Below, in pieces: positions 8,164-16,348 of a stretch of DNA of 64,000 nt. Source of the DNA: Hymenobacter canadensis (lineage in GTDB: Bacteria > Bacteroidota > Bacteroidia > Cytophagales > Hymenobacteraceae); assembly GCF_027359925.1 (NCBI RefSeq), contig NZ_CP114767.1, positions 62,001-126,000 on the forward strand. The letters are read 5' to 3'. The translations under genes were made by a program, and so were the position numbers. The notes beneath the pieces were generated by a model. That model ran no database searches, had not been told where the DNA came from, and saw only the letters and a list, made by a program, of their open reading frames with translations. Numbering within the stretch: position 1 is the first letter of the stretch; each line of letters opens with the position of its first letter.

Positions 8164-9076
8164 TCTGTCGCTGTCTGCTCTGCTGCTTGCCTTCGTTGCG
8201 CTGCTGGCCCGCCCAACCCAGGCCCAGGAAATCCAGGCCGAGGTGCGCGTCACCACCGAAAACGTGACCATCTCCGACCGCCAGCTGGTGCAGCAGATGC
8301 AGAACGACATGCAGGCGTTTCTGAACACGCGCTCCTTCACCAGCCAGACCTACCGGCCCGAGGAGCGGATTCGGATGCGCATTTTTGTGGGCATCACCGA
8401 AATTCCGCAGAACGGCCAGTTCAAGGCCACGGCCCGCATCGTGTCGTCGCGGCCGGTGTACGGCACCGGCTACGAAACCAACCTGCTCACCTTTGCCGAC
8501 CGGAATTTCGTCTTCAACTACTCGCCCCAGAACCCGATTGACTTCTCGGAAAACAACTTTGTGGGCAACCTGTCGTCGCTGCTGACCTTCTACGCCTACC
8601 TCACCATCGGCATCGACCAGGACAGCTTTGCGCGCCTGAGCGGCTCGCCATATTACGACCGGGCCCGCATCGTGGTGCAGAATGCCTCGTCGCAGACCAG
8701 CACCAATGAGCAGGACGACGCCTGGAAGGACGGGCAGTCGCGCAACCGCTACTGGCTGCTCAACAACCTGCAGGACCCGCAGCTGGAAGCCATCCGCACG
8801 GGCATCTACGCCTACTACCGGCAGGGGCTCGATGTATTCATCGAAAAGCCCGAAGAAGCCCGCGCCAGCATCTACGGCGCGCTGGAAGGGGTGCAGAAAG
8901 CGGCTATCCGCCGCCCCGGCACGCTGCTGGCCCGCGCCTTCTTCGACACCAAGGCCGACGAAATTGCCAACATCTTCCGCAGTTCGCCCGATGCTCAGCA
9001 GAAGCAGCGCCTCACCACCCTGCTCACGGAAGTAGACCCCACCAACTCGGCCAAGTACCAGGCCATGCTGCGTTAA
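8153..9076 (+). CDS. DUF4835 family protein (PorD-like)
   Basis: Exported protein conserved in Bacteroidetes between coaBC and recN; I recall this family being linked to type IX secretion under the name PorD, but cannot confirm it here. The GTG at 8153 gives a good signal peptide (LSALLLAFVALLARPTQAQ) and overlaps coaB by 11 bases; the TTG at 8123 adds ten unlikely residues. Visible family stretches include RVTTENVTISDRQLVQQM, NPIDFSENNFVGNLSSLL and YYDRARIVVQNA. About 307 residues, as expected. The stop is followed within two bases by the palindrome at 9078. Confidence 0.8.
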   Translation: MKYNLSLSALLLAFVALLARPTQAQEIQAEVRVTTENVTISDRQLVQQMQNDMQAFLNTRSFTSQTYRPEERIRMRIFVGITEIPQNGQFKATARIVSSRPVYGTGYETNLLTFADRNFVFNYSPQNPIDFSENNFVGNLSSLLTFYAYLTIGIDQDSFARLSGSPYYDRARIVVQNASSQTSTNEQDDAWKDGQSRNRYWLLNNLQDPQLEAIRTGIYAYYRQGLDVFIEKPEEARASIYGALEGVQKAAIRRPGTLLARAFFDTKADEIANIFRSSPDAQQKQRLTTLLTEVDPTNSAKYQAMLR

Positions 9077-9411
9077 TCACGGATTTTTCGGATTAGACGG
9101 ATTGGTCGGATCTTGTGGACGAAATTCTGCCGGCCTGCTGCACAAGCGACTTTTAAAGTTTACCGGCTGATTGGCTTTTCAAGCAGTGCAAATTTTCTAA
9201 ATCCGGCCCAGGAATGGTTTCAAGCCGAGTCATCCACAAAATCCGATGAATTCGTCCTCATCCGAAAAAATCCGTAAGCAAATTTTATTGGCAATTGACT
9301 AAGTGAACTAGTAGCTTTGCTAAAGCTACTAGACCCGGCTGGCTTGTGCCGGTCCGTAGCGCGTGTTTTTTGGCAGCTACGGCCGGGAGTCCGGCCTTCA
9401 CTTGGTTTGTT
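9077..9411. other. 335-base gap between DUF4835 and recN
   Basis: Contains palindrome E (9078-9276) and then about 135 bases up to the recN ATG. Within the latter, GTAGCTTTGCTAAAGCTAC at 9311-9329 is a small self-complementary element. No gene is supported; the frame upstream of recN is open from 9346 but non-coding in character. Confidence 0.5.
9078..9276. repeat. Palindrome E (ATCCG family)
   Basis: Left arm 9078-9120 and right arm 9231-9276 are inverted, imperfect copies rich in GGATTTTTCGGAT. The left arm is nearly identical to the left arm of palindrome J at 42871. The spacer of about 110 bases shows no further strong structure. It starts one base after the DUF4835 stop. Confidence 0.75.
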
Positions 9412-11085
9412 ATGCTCATTGACCTTCGCATCCGCAACTACGCCCTGATTGAGCAGCTGCAACTGCAACCTTCGGCGCTGCTCAACATCATCACCGGCGA
9501 AACCGGGGCCGGCAAGTCCATTATGCTGGGCGCCATCGGCCTGCTGCTCGGCAACCGCGCCGACTCGCGCATGCTCTTCGACACCGACAAGAAGTGCGTG
9601 ATTGAGGGCCAGTTTGATATCAGCAGCTACCAGTTGCAGGATATTTTCGAGGCCGAAGACCTCGATTATGACGCGCAGTGCATTCTGCGGCGCGAAATCA
9701 GCCCCGCCGGCAAGAGCCGGGCCTTCGTGAACGATACACCCGTGACGCTGGAAACCCTGCGCCACATTGGGGCCAACCTCATGGATATCCACTCGCAGCA
9801 CGACACGCTGCTGCTTGGGGATGCCGTGTTTCAGCTGAATCTGCTGGACCTGTACGCCGGGCTGGTGCCCACGCGGGGCCAATACAGCAATGCCTACCGC
9901 CAGTACCGCAAGCTGGAAGCCGACCTGAAGACGCTGCAGGACCAGGTGGCGCAGGCCAATAAGGAGCTTGACTATCATAGCTTTCTGCTGACGGAGTTGG
10001 AAGACGCCCGCCTCGACAACGAGCGCCAGGACGAGCTTGAGCAGGAAGTGAAAGAGCTGGAGCACGCCGAGGAAATCAAGTACAAGCTCACCCACGCCCT
10101 GCAAAGCCTCACCGAAAGCGAGTACTGCGCCACCAGCGGCATGAAGGAAGCCGCCACGCTGCTGGGCCAGATTGCCAGCTACTCGGAGCAGGCCCGCGAG
10201 CTGAAGCTGCGCCTCGATAGCTGCCTGATTGAGCTGCACGATATTGCCGACGAAATAGAAGCTGCCGAGCGCCGCACCGAAGGCGACCCGGCCCGCATCG
10301 ATGAGCTGCAGGGCCGCCTGAACGTGCTCTATAGCCTGCAGCGCAAGCATCAGGTGCGCGACGTGGTGGCGCTGCTGGCCGTGCGCTCCGACCTGCGCGA
10401 CAAGGTAAGCTCCGTGCTCAACCTCGACCGCCAGATTACGCGCCTGCGCCGCGACGCCGACGCCGCGCTGGCCACCGTAACCAAGCAGGCCACGCGCCTC
10501 TCCGAAGCCCGCCGCAAGGTGTTTCCGAAGTTTGAGAAGGAGCTGGCTGCGCTGCTGGCTGATCTGGGCATGCCCAACTCGCGCATTGTGGTGCAGCACC
10601 AAGAAAGTGCCCCCGCCACCAGCGGCATTGATGTGGTGAGCATCCTGTTTACGGCCAACAAGGGCGCCCAGCCTCAGACGCTGAGCAAGGCCGCCTCGGG
10701 CGGCGAGTTCTCGCGCCTGATGCTGTGCATCAAGTACATGCTGGCCGATAAGACGGCGTTGCCGACAATCGTGTTTGATGAAATCGACACGGGCATCAGC
10801 GGGGAAATTGCGGTGAAAGTGGGCCGTATGATGCAGCAGATGGCCAAAAAGCACCAGCTCATTGCCATCAGCCACCTGCCCCAGATGGCCGCCGCCGGCG
10901 ACGCGCACTACTTCGTGTATAAGGAAGACCGCGCCGACCGCACCGTGAGCCGCATCCGCCAGCTCAGCCAGGAGGAACGCATCCAGGAAATTGCCCAGAT
11001 GATTTCCGGCGCCAACCCCAGCCAGCACGCCTACCATAGCGCCCGCGAGCTGCTGGCGTTGCGCGGGGTGGAAATGGCGGGGTAG
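9412..11085 (+). CDS. recN: DNA repair protein RecN
   Basis: SMC-like ATPase acting early in double-strand break repair. The ATG at 9412 gives MLIDLRIRNYALIEQLQL followed by Walker A GETGAGKS; the open frame from 9346 adds non-conserved sequence. A long coiled-coil region spans about residues 150-380 (repeated KELEHAEEIK-type heptads). The C-terminal ATPase half has the ABC signature SGGEFSRLMLC and Walker B/D-loop VFDEIDTGISGEIA. Length 557 residues is typical. Palindromes lie on both sides, so it may be a separate transcript. Confidence 0.95.
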   Translation: MLIDLRIRNYALIEQLQLQPSALLNIITGETGAGKSIMLGAIGLLLGNRADSRMLFDTDKKCVIEGQFDISSYQLQDIFEAEDLDYDAQCILRREISPAGKSRAFVNDTPVTLETLRHIGANLMDIHSQHDTLLLGDAVFQLNLLDLYAGLVPTRGQYSNAYRQYRKLEADLKTLQDQVAQANKELDYHSFLLTELEDARLDNERQDELEQEVKELEHAEEIKYKLTHALQSLTESEYCATSGMKEAATLLGQIASYSEQARELKLRLDSCLIELHDIADEIEAAERRTEGDPARIDELQGRLNVLYSLQRKHQVRDVVALLAVRSDLRDKVSSVLNLDRQITRLRRDADAALATVTKQATRLSEARRKVFPKFEKELAALLADLGMPNSRIVVQHQESAPATSGIDVVSILFTANKGAQPQTLSKAASGGEFSRLMLCIKYMLADKTALPTIVFDEIDTGISGEIAVKVGRMMQQMAKKHQLIAISHLPQMAAAGDAHYFVYKEDRADRTVSRIRQLSQEERIQEIAQMISGANPSQHAYHSARELLALRGVEMAG

Positions 11086-11102
11086 TAGGTGAAAGAAATT
11101 CC

Positions 11103-11229
11103 AGAACGTCATTCCGAGCGAAGCGGAGCGTAGTCGAGGAATCTTGCTAGTGTGGTAAAATCAATACTACCACAACGTCAGCACGCGAGATTCCTCGACT
11201 ACGCTCCGCTTTGCTCGGAATGACGTTCT
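11103..11229. repeat. Palindrome F (GTCAT family) between recN and fabI
   Basis: Arms 11103-11143 and 11189-11229 are 41 bases with a single mismatch, beginning AGAACGTCATTCCGAGC. The spacer has an inner TAGTGTGGTA/TACTACCACA inverted pair and the sequence CAGCACGCGAGA, which is also found inside palindrome H at 15149. Confidence 0.9.
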
Positions 11230-11313
11230 TTTTATTCAAGCCACTGTAACGTGACGTTCTATATTTTTTTGCCTCTTTTGTAGTTCCAACCACTACACCT
11301 CTGAACTCCCCAT

Positions 11314-12135
11314 ATGGCTAATAACCTGCTCGCGGGCAAAGTCGGTATTATTTCCGGCGCGCTGAACGAAGAATCCATTGCCTGGAAAGTAGCCCTGAAG
11401 GCCCACGCCGAAGGTGCCCGCTTTGTGCTCACCAACGCCCCGCTGGCCATGCGCATGGGCGAAATCAACAAACTCGCCGAGCAGTGCGACGCCCTGATTA
11501 TCCCGGCCGATGCTACCTCCATGGAGGACCTGGAGAAGCTGTTCTCGGGCGCGCAGGAGAACCTCGGCGGTAAGCTCGATTTTGTGCTGCACAGCATTGG
11601 CATGAGCGCCAACATCCGCAAGGGCAAGCACTACGGTGAGCTGAACTACGAGTGGTACCAGAAAACGCTCGACGTGTCGGCCCTGTCGTTCCACAAGATG
11701 CTGGCGGTGGCTGAAAAGCAGGATGCCTTCAACGAGTGGGGCTCGGCCGTGGCCCTAAGCTACATTGCCGCCCAGCGCGCCTTCCTCGACTACACCGACA
11801 TGTCGCAGGCCAAGGCCATGCTCGAAAGCATTGCCCGCAGCTACGGTCAGCGCCTCGGCAAGCTCAAGAAAGTGCGCGTGAACACCATCTCGCAGTCGCC
11901 GACCAAAACCACGGCCGGCACCGGCATCAGCGGTTTCGATGCGTTCTACGAGTACGCCAACCGCCTTTCGCCGCTGGGCAACGCCCCGGCCGAAGCCTGC
12001 GCTGACTACTGCATCTCCCTGTTCTCGGACCTGACCCGCTACGTAACCATGCAGAACCTCATGCACGACGGTGGCTTCAGCACCACCGGCATCTCGGAAG
12101 AAATCGTGGAGCTGATGTCGAACGCCAAGCAGTAA
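11314..12135 (+). CDS. fabI: Enoyl-[acyl-carrier-protein] reductase (NADH), FabI
   Basis: Catalyses the last reduction of each fatty acid elongation cycle. The 273-residue SDR protein starts with the divergent FabI nucleotide motif GKVGIISGALNEESIAW, has LDFVLHSIGMS, the catalytic tyrosine/lysine pair in YTDMSQAKAMLES, and RVNTISQSPTKTTAG following it. The loop replaces the glycine-rich pattern of ordinary SDRs with SIAW, as in FabI. It is followed by a strong hairpin at 12160-12190. Confidence 0.93.
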   Translation: MANNLLAGKVGIISGALNEESIAWKVALKAHAEGARFVLTNAPLAMRMGEINKLAEQCDALIIPADATSMEDLEKLFSGAQENLGGKLDFVLHSIGMSANIRKGKHYGELNYEWYQKTLDVSALSFHKMLAVAEKQDAFNEWGSAVALSYIAAQRAFLDYTDMSQAKAMLESIARSYGQRLGKLKKVRVNTISQSPTKTTAGTGISGFDAFYEYANRLSPLGNAPAEACADYCISLFSDLTRYVTMQNLMHDGGFSTTGISEEIVELMSNAKQ

Positions 12136-12159
12136 CCTGTTTGGGTTTTCCTGTGAACG

Positions 12160-12190
12160 ACAACGCCCGGCCAAGTTGGCCGGGCGTTGT
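12160..12190. terminator. Hairpin between convergent fabI and DUF3885 gene
   Basis: Thirteen-base perfect stem (ACAACGCCCGGCC and its complement) with a 5-base loop. No long T-run follows, but its place between convergent stops suits a shared terminator. Confidence 0.75.
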
Positions 12191-12195
12191 TGCGT

Positions 12196-12843
12196 TCAGG
12201 ATTTTGTAGAAGCAGCTTCTGAAAACAGCGCGTCTATGGTTCCCCGGTCAAAGTCAAGAATCCAGTCGTTGTATTCTTGGTATAAAGGCCGGGTTATTTC
12301 GGGTGTGTTGCTGCTGACAAGTATCCCACGGTCATCATACATGTAGAAAATGAGCCCCGTGGTCTGGTTGAAAAAGTAGAACAGCCCGTGAATAGCCGTT
12401 TTATTCTGGTCTGGAAAATCCTGGTAGCTGATGGCCGCTAGCAGCGTCCGGTACGGTATCCGGGCCGCAAGCGTAGTGTAAAGAGCCTGGATCCAACGTC
12501 CTTCGTGGTACGCCAGTTGGCTAGGTCGGGCCCATCGTTTCTGAAACGTGACGTCACGCTTGCGAATGCCTAACTGCCGGAACAGGTAGCTATTGCTGCG
12601 GATACGGTGGCGTTTGTAGCGGTGCTCCTGATACACCAGCAGCACCTCATCGGTCGGCGCGAAGGCGGCGGCGAACAGGGTGGTGGCGCGGTGCAAAACC
12701 TGGGCAAAATAGCCGGCATCCTTAGGCGAAAGAGGGCCTTGCAGGTCAAAACGAATCCAGGCCGGCAACTCGTAGTGCAGCAGGCGTGGGTCGGGTAGGT
12801 TAGTGGCGTGGTGCTGAAAGAACTGGGTTAGTGCAGAAGGCAT
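12196..12843 (-). CDS. DUF3885 domain protein
   Basis: Function unknown. The 215-residue protein matches the DUF3885 pattern: an N-terminal IRFDL segment, EVLLVYQEHRYKRHRIR in the middle, and a C-terminal LIFYMYDDRGILV followed by YQEYNDWILDFDRGTIDALF. No signal peptide or membrane segment is visible, so it is probably cytoplasmic. DUF3885 proteins are often encoded singly in Bacteroidetes and Firmicutes; an immunity-type role has been a common guess but nothing here shows it. It is the last gene of a minus-strand series and converges on fabI. Confidence 0.75.
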   Translation of the reverse strand: MPSALTQFFQHHATNLPDPRLLHYELPAWIRFDLQGPLSPKDAGYFAQVLHRATTLFAAAFAPTDEVLLVYQEHRYKRHRIRSNSYLFRQLGIRKRDVTFQKRWARPSQLAYHEGRWIQALYTTLAARIPYRTLLAAISYQDFPDQNKTAIHGLFYFFNQTTGLIFYMYDDRGILVSSNTPEITRPLYQEYNDWILDFDRGTIDALFSEAASTKS

Positions 12844-12887
12844 AGTACAATCAGCAAAAACTCCATAAGAAGAGGAACCCTAGCTGC

Positions 12888-14096
12888 CTAGAAATTCAGC
12901 TGGGCCTGCAGGCGCAGCAGGCCGCCGCGCTGACGGTTGTCCTGCTTCTGGAAATCCTCGAAGCGGCGGTTGGAGAGGGTGTACATCGTCACCAGCTCGA
13001 AGCTCGGGAACGGCTGCCACTCCACGCCCAGCTCGGCCTCGCGCACCTGGTAGCTGCGGGCGTCCCGCTCGTGCTTCTTGCCGCCGTCGTAGTACTGGCC
13101 GCGCAGGAAGGGGTAGAACTGCTGCCCTTTGTATTGCAGGCGGTAGTTGAGCAGCACGTAGCCACCGTGCAGGCGCTTCGTCTCGATGCTGTCGGTGCGC
13201 GGGTTGAACTCGGGGCCGCGGCCCACGTTGTACTCGGCCTGCACGCCGAAGGGCTGCGGATACACCACGAAGGTGGCCGCCACGCGCTGGTCGGGGTAGC
13301 GCAGATCGGGGCGGTGCTTCACGCCGCTGGAAAGCTGGTCGCGGTTCACCACGTACTCGCCGGAATACGCCTGCAACGCGGGCTCGATGATCCGGCCCCC
13401 GATTTCCAGCGGATACGTAACGCGGGCCACCACGTGGCGCTGGTTGTTGAGCTCGGGGCGGTTGGCAGTCTGACCATTGAAGACGCCGAGGCCCACCACG
13501 CCGTAGTCGCCGGAGCCTTTCAGGCCGTCTTTCACGAGGCGGCTGAACCGCTGGCGCACGGCCGTGGGAGCCCAGTAGAGGAACGCGCCCAAATCCCGCT
13601 CGTTGGAAAAGGAGCTGTTGATTCCGTCGCTGCGGTCCAGGGCCAGCCGGTTCTGGCTCGACTGCATGTTCTCGAAGCCGTACGGAATTTTGCTTTGTCC
13701 CAGCCGCACCCGGAATTGGCTGGCTTTATCGAGGCCTACATCAAGGTAGGCGTCGCGCAGCAGCGTGGCGTTCAGGGAGGAGCTGCCGCTGAGGGTACTG
13801 GCAAAGTCGGGCTGCAGATAGAAGTACACCCGCTCGTGCAGCTGCCCGAAGAAGATGATGCGAATCCGGCGCAGCGAAAACCCGCCGTTGCGGCCCCACG
13901 ACCGGTCGCACTGCTCGCAGGTAAGGTCGGGGTTGGTTTCCAGCAGTCGGTTATAGCGGGCCTGCACGTAGCCCCGAACAGAAACGGCCTGGTACCACTT
14001 GGGCGTTGGGGCAGGCTCAGAGGAGGAGGAGTCAGCGGCCTGACCGTGGGCGCGGCCACTGGCCAGCAGCAGAAGGAGAGTTAGTAATTTCTTCAT
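12888..14096 (-). CDS. Porin, phosphate-selective OprO/OprP-like
   Basis: Outer membrane beta-barrel of about 402 residues. The ATG at 14096 gives a signal peptide MKKLLTLLLLLASGRAHGQA. The mature part alternates amphipathic strands (VSVRGYVQARYNR, FSLRRIRIIFFGQLHERVYF, QFRVRLGQSKIPYGFEN) and ends in an aromatic residue (LQAQLNF), as outer membrane proteins do. A CEQC pair near residue 60 is of note. The family's phosphate selectivity cannot be judged from this sequence. A -7 box lies at 14115-14122. Confidence 0.85.
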   Translation of the reverse strand: MKKLLTLLLLLASGRAHGQAADSSSSEPAPTPKWYQAVSVRGYVQARYNRLLETNPDLTCEQCDRSWGRNGGFSLRRIRIIFFGQLHERVYFYLQPDFASTLSGSSSLNATLLRDAYLDVGLDKASQFRVRLGQSKIPYGFENMQSSQNRLALDRSDGINSSFSNERDLGAFLYWAPTAVRQRFSRLVKDGLKGSGDYGVVGLGVFNGQTANRPELNNQRHVVARVTYPLEIGGRIIEPALQAYSGEYVVNRDQLSSGVKHRPDLRYPDQRVAATFVVYPQPFGVQAEYNVGRGPEFNPRTDSIETKRLHGGYVLLNYRLQYKGQQFYPFLRGQYYDGGKKHERDARSYQVREAELGVEWQPFPSFELVTMYTLSNRRFEDFQKQDNRQRGGLLRLQAQLNF

Positions 14097-14114
14097 GAAA
14101 TGGTAATGCGGACG

Positions 14115-14122
14115 CAAATTTA
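14115..14122 (-). promoter_or_regulatory. -7 box of porin gene (TAAATTTG)
   Basis: TAAATTTG on the minus strand matches TAnnTTTG, 18 bases upstream of the porin ATG. No clear -33 TTG. Confidence 0.5.
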
Positions 14123-14142
14123 CGTCTGCCCACCATATACAG

Positions 14143-14178
14143 TTCGGCCCCCGCCAACCTAAGTTGCCGGGGGCCGAA
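14143..14178. other. GC-rich hairpin upstream of porin
   Basis: TTCGGCCCCCGCCAAC is inverted as GTTGCCGGGGGCCGAA, a 16-base stem with one mismatch and a 4-base loop. It lacks a T-run on either side; it may terminate the gene at 14287 or act in the porin leader. Confidence 0.5.
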
Positions 14179-14191
14179 TGATAAGCACGCA

Positions 14192-14276
14192 GTAGCGCGA
14201 ACTTTGCAGTTCGCATCCCCGCGTCGATACAGTCGTTCTATCAGCGCGGGGACGTGAACCACAAAGTTCGCGCTAC
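14192..14276. repeat. Palindrome G (GTAGCGCG family)
   Basis: Arms 14192-14223 and 14245-14276, with identical outer 15 bases (GTAGCGCGAACTTTG) and identical inner CCCCGCG. The GTAGCGCG termini recur as a small palindrome nested inside palindrome J at 42932-42965. Confidence 0.8.
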
Positions 14277-14286
14277 AATTACGGCG

Positions 14287-14985
14287 CTACTCGGCCGTCT
14301 CTACTACTGCGTCAGCCTGGGTAGTGGCTTCGTAGGTGTCGGCGTACTTGAAATCGTCGAGCCAGTAGGCGGAGCTGACCACGTCGAAGACCATGGAGGT
14401 ATCGGTTTTTTTCGAGGGAGTCAGTTGCCAGATGATGCTGGGGGCCTCGGGGAAGCTGGTGCCGTCGAGCTGCTCGTGGAAAAGGCGTTTGAGCAGGGTG
14501 TTGTCGGGCATGCCCTGGGCCAATAGGCGCAGCAGCGGGGCTTCGGGTTGCTGGTCGAATATCGTCAGGGCTTCTGCGTCTTCGGCTGTGAGCTGCACCT
14601 GAAACTGCACGGCTTCGGCGCGCGGGAATTTGCCGTTGTAGGCGGTGTAGAGCAGCTGGGTGGCTTTGAAAAACCCTTCGTGCTGCCCCAGTTCGGGGTT
14701 TTCTTCCCAGAGCTTCTCGGTGAGCATCTGGTGGGCCAGGTTCTCAATCTGGCCGGTGGTAAGCTGGTCCTCAAACAGGTATTCCAGCACCAGCTGGGCG
14801 GCCTCGGTGGGTTCCAGCTCGGTGAGGGCCATGTGGGCCATGTCGGTCAGCTCGTTGGCGGCTATTTCGTCGGGGTTGTCGTAGCCGGTTTTGGTCAGCA
14901 GGGCCTTGTAATCGGCCGGCTCCCAGGAGTTGGGCAGCTGAGTGAGGGTATCGAAAGTGAGGCGTTCTACGGTGAACTTCTGCAT
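14287..14985 (-). CDS. Acidic protein of unknown function
   Basis: I do not recognise this 232-residue protein. It is strongly acidic, lacks a signal peptide, membrane segments or cysteines, and appears mostly helical in the N-terminal 130 residues (for example ELTDMAHMALTELEPTEAAQLVLEYL). The C-terminal part is richer in strands (SIIWQLTPSKKTDTSMVFDVVSSAYW). Codon use matches its neighbours. It is likely cytoplasmic. It is a single-gene unit bounded by palindrome G downstream and a hairpin plus palindrome H upstream. Confidence 0.75.
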   Translation of the reverse strand: MQKFTVERLTFDTLTQLPNSWEPADYKALLTKTGYDNPDEIAANELTDMAHMALTELEPTEAAQLVLEYLFEDQLTTGQIENLAHQMLTEKLWEENPELGQHEGFFKATQLLYTAYNGKFPRAEAVQFQVQLTAEDAEALTIFDQQPEAPLLRLLAQGMPDNTLLKRLFHEQLDGTSFPEAPSIIWQLTPSKKTDTSMVFDVVSSAYWLDDFKYADTYEATTQADAVVETAE

Positions 14986-15075
14986 ACGGAAAAGCTGAAT
15001 GGACTACGCGGCGCAGGCGCGCCGCGGTTCGGCCTGTATACGTTGGTCGTCGGTAAAGGCTGGGATAAAAACCGC

Positions 15076-15119
15076 AAACCGGCCCCAACGGCGCTTAGCA
15101 GCGTAGTTGGGGCCGGTTT
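15076..15119 (-). terminator. Hairpin downstream of SDR gene
   Basis: Fourteen-base perfect stem AAACCGGCCCCAAC with its complement around a 16-base loop; a short T-rich stretch follows on the minus strand. It is on the downstream side of palindrome H relative to the SDR gene at 15278. Confidence 0.6.
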
Positions 15120-15148
15120 GGCATGTTGGGTAGAACTGTGCAAAACCT

Positions 15149-15257
15149 AAAAGAACGTCATGCTGAGCTTGCCGAAGCATCTCGCGTGCTGACATCTGAA
15201 TAGTATCACAACATCAGCACGCGAGATGCTTCGGCAAGCTCAGCATGACGTTCTTTT
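15149..15257. repeat. Palindrome H (GTCAT family), 44-base perfect arms
   Basis: Arms 15149-15192 and 15214-15257 are exact inverted copies over 44 bases, with a 21-base spacer. The arms begin AAAAGAACGTCATGCTGAGC. It ends 20 bases from the stop of the SDR gene. Confidence 0.95.
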
Positions 15258-15277
15258 ACTTTCTCCATCTCCGCGAA

Positions 15278-16348
15278 CTACGGAATCAACCGGTCGGTGC
15301 GGAGCTGCTCGAACAGGTCGAAGAAGGAGTCTTCGGTGGACTGGTAGGCCAGGAAACCGCGCTTGCGGCTGTTGGTCATGTCGGTCATGACTTCGATGGG
15401 GCGGCCCAGGTCAAGGTCGGTGTGCCAGGGGGAGGCGAGGCGGTCGAGGGCCGGCTCCCGGAGCTGGTGCCGCTCGGCAATTTCGCGCCACACGGCGGCA
15501 TCCTGGCTGAGCTCGGCTTCCAGCGGGTGAATGGTGCCATCGAAGCCCACGGCTTCCACCCCGAACCACGCGGCCAGGCGCGGCCACAGCCAGCTCCAGC
15601 GGAATACGTCGCCGTTCACGATGTTGAAAGCCTGGTCTTGGGCGGTTTCGGCGGTGGCGGCCCAGCGCAGCTGCTGGGCGATGATGCGGGCGTCGGTTAC
15701 GTCTGAGAGGCCGTTCCATTGGGCATCGGAGCCAGGCCAGCGGAAGGGGCGGCCGGTTTCTTTGCAGATGCTGGCGTACACGGCCAGGGTGGTGCCCAGG
15801 TTCATGAGGTTGCCCACAGCCTTGCCGATGATGGTGTGCGGCCGGTGGATGCTCCACGTGAACCCGTCGCGGGCCGCGGCGGCGTACACTTCGTCTTCCT
15901 GGGCGTAGTAAAAGTTGTCGAGCGGCAGGCGGGCCTGCTCCTCGCGCAGCGGCGTGGGCGGCGGCGTACCGCCGTTCACGTAGGCCTCAAACGGCCCCAG
16001 ATAATGCTTCAGGCCCGTTACCAGCGCCACATGTTGCAACGACTTCTTGGGAGCCAGGGCATCGAGCAGGTTGCGCACCATCAGGCTGTTCACCCGAATA
16101 TTCTCGGCCTCAGTGTCCTGGCGCATCCAGCTGGTGATGAATACGTGGGTGGGCGCGAGGTCCTGCAGGGCGGTTTGCAGACTGGCGGGGTCCAGCAAAT
16201 CGGCGGCCACGGGGTGCAGGCCAGGAACGTCGTCGGGGCGGGGTGTGCGGGCTAGGCCGTAGGTAGGCCAGTCGTGGGCCACCAGCTCGCGGGCTAGGTT
16301 GCTGCCGATGATGCCGCTGGCACCTACTACAAGGGCTATATTCTTCAT
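15278..16348 (-). CDS. NAD(P)-dependent SDR oxidoreductase, PRISE-like
   Basis: Extended short-chain dehydrogenase of about 356 residues resembling the progesterone 5-beta-reductase/iridoid synthase-like (PRISE) group, which reduces activated enones. The start MKNIALVVGASGIIGSNLA gives a canonical GxxGxxG nucleotide site; the family signature NFYYAQEDEVY carries the catalytic tyrosine, followed by TWSIHRPHTIIGKAVGNLMN and LAVYASICKETGRPFRWPG. The natural substrate is unknown. The ATG at 16346-16348 is preferred over the longer frame because it starts directly at the Rossmann strand. Confidence 0.85.
   Translation of the reverse strand: MKNIALVVGASGIIGSNLARELVAHDWPTYGLARTPRPDDVPGLHPVAADLLDPASLQTALQDLAPTHVFITSWMRQDTEAENIRVNSLMVRNLLDALAPKKSLQHVALVTGLKHYLGPFEAYVNGGTPPPTPLREEQARLPLDNFYYAQEDEVYAAAARDGFTWSIHRPHTIIGKAVGNLMNLGTTLAVYASICKETGRPFRWPGSDAQWNGLSDVTDARIIAQQLRWAATAETAQDQAFNIVNGDVFRWSWLWPRLAAWFGVEAVGFDGTIHPLEAELSQDAAVWREIAERHQLREPALDRLASPWHTDLDLGRPIEVMTDMTNSRKRGFLAYQSTEDSFFDLFEQLRTDRLIP

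Noticed and set aside
9220..11112. 630-codon minus-strand frame over recN
   Set aside because: Antisense to a clear RecN with all ATPase motifs.
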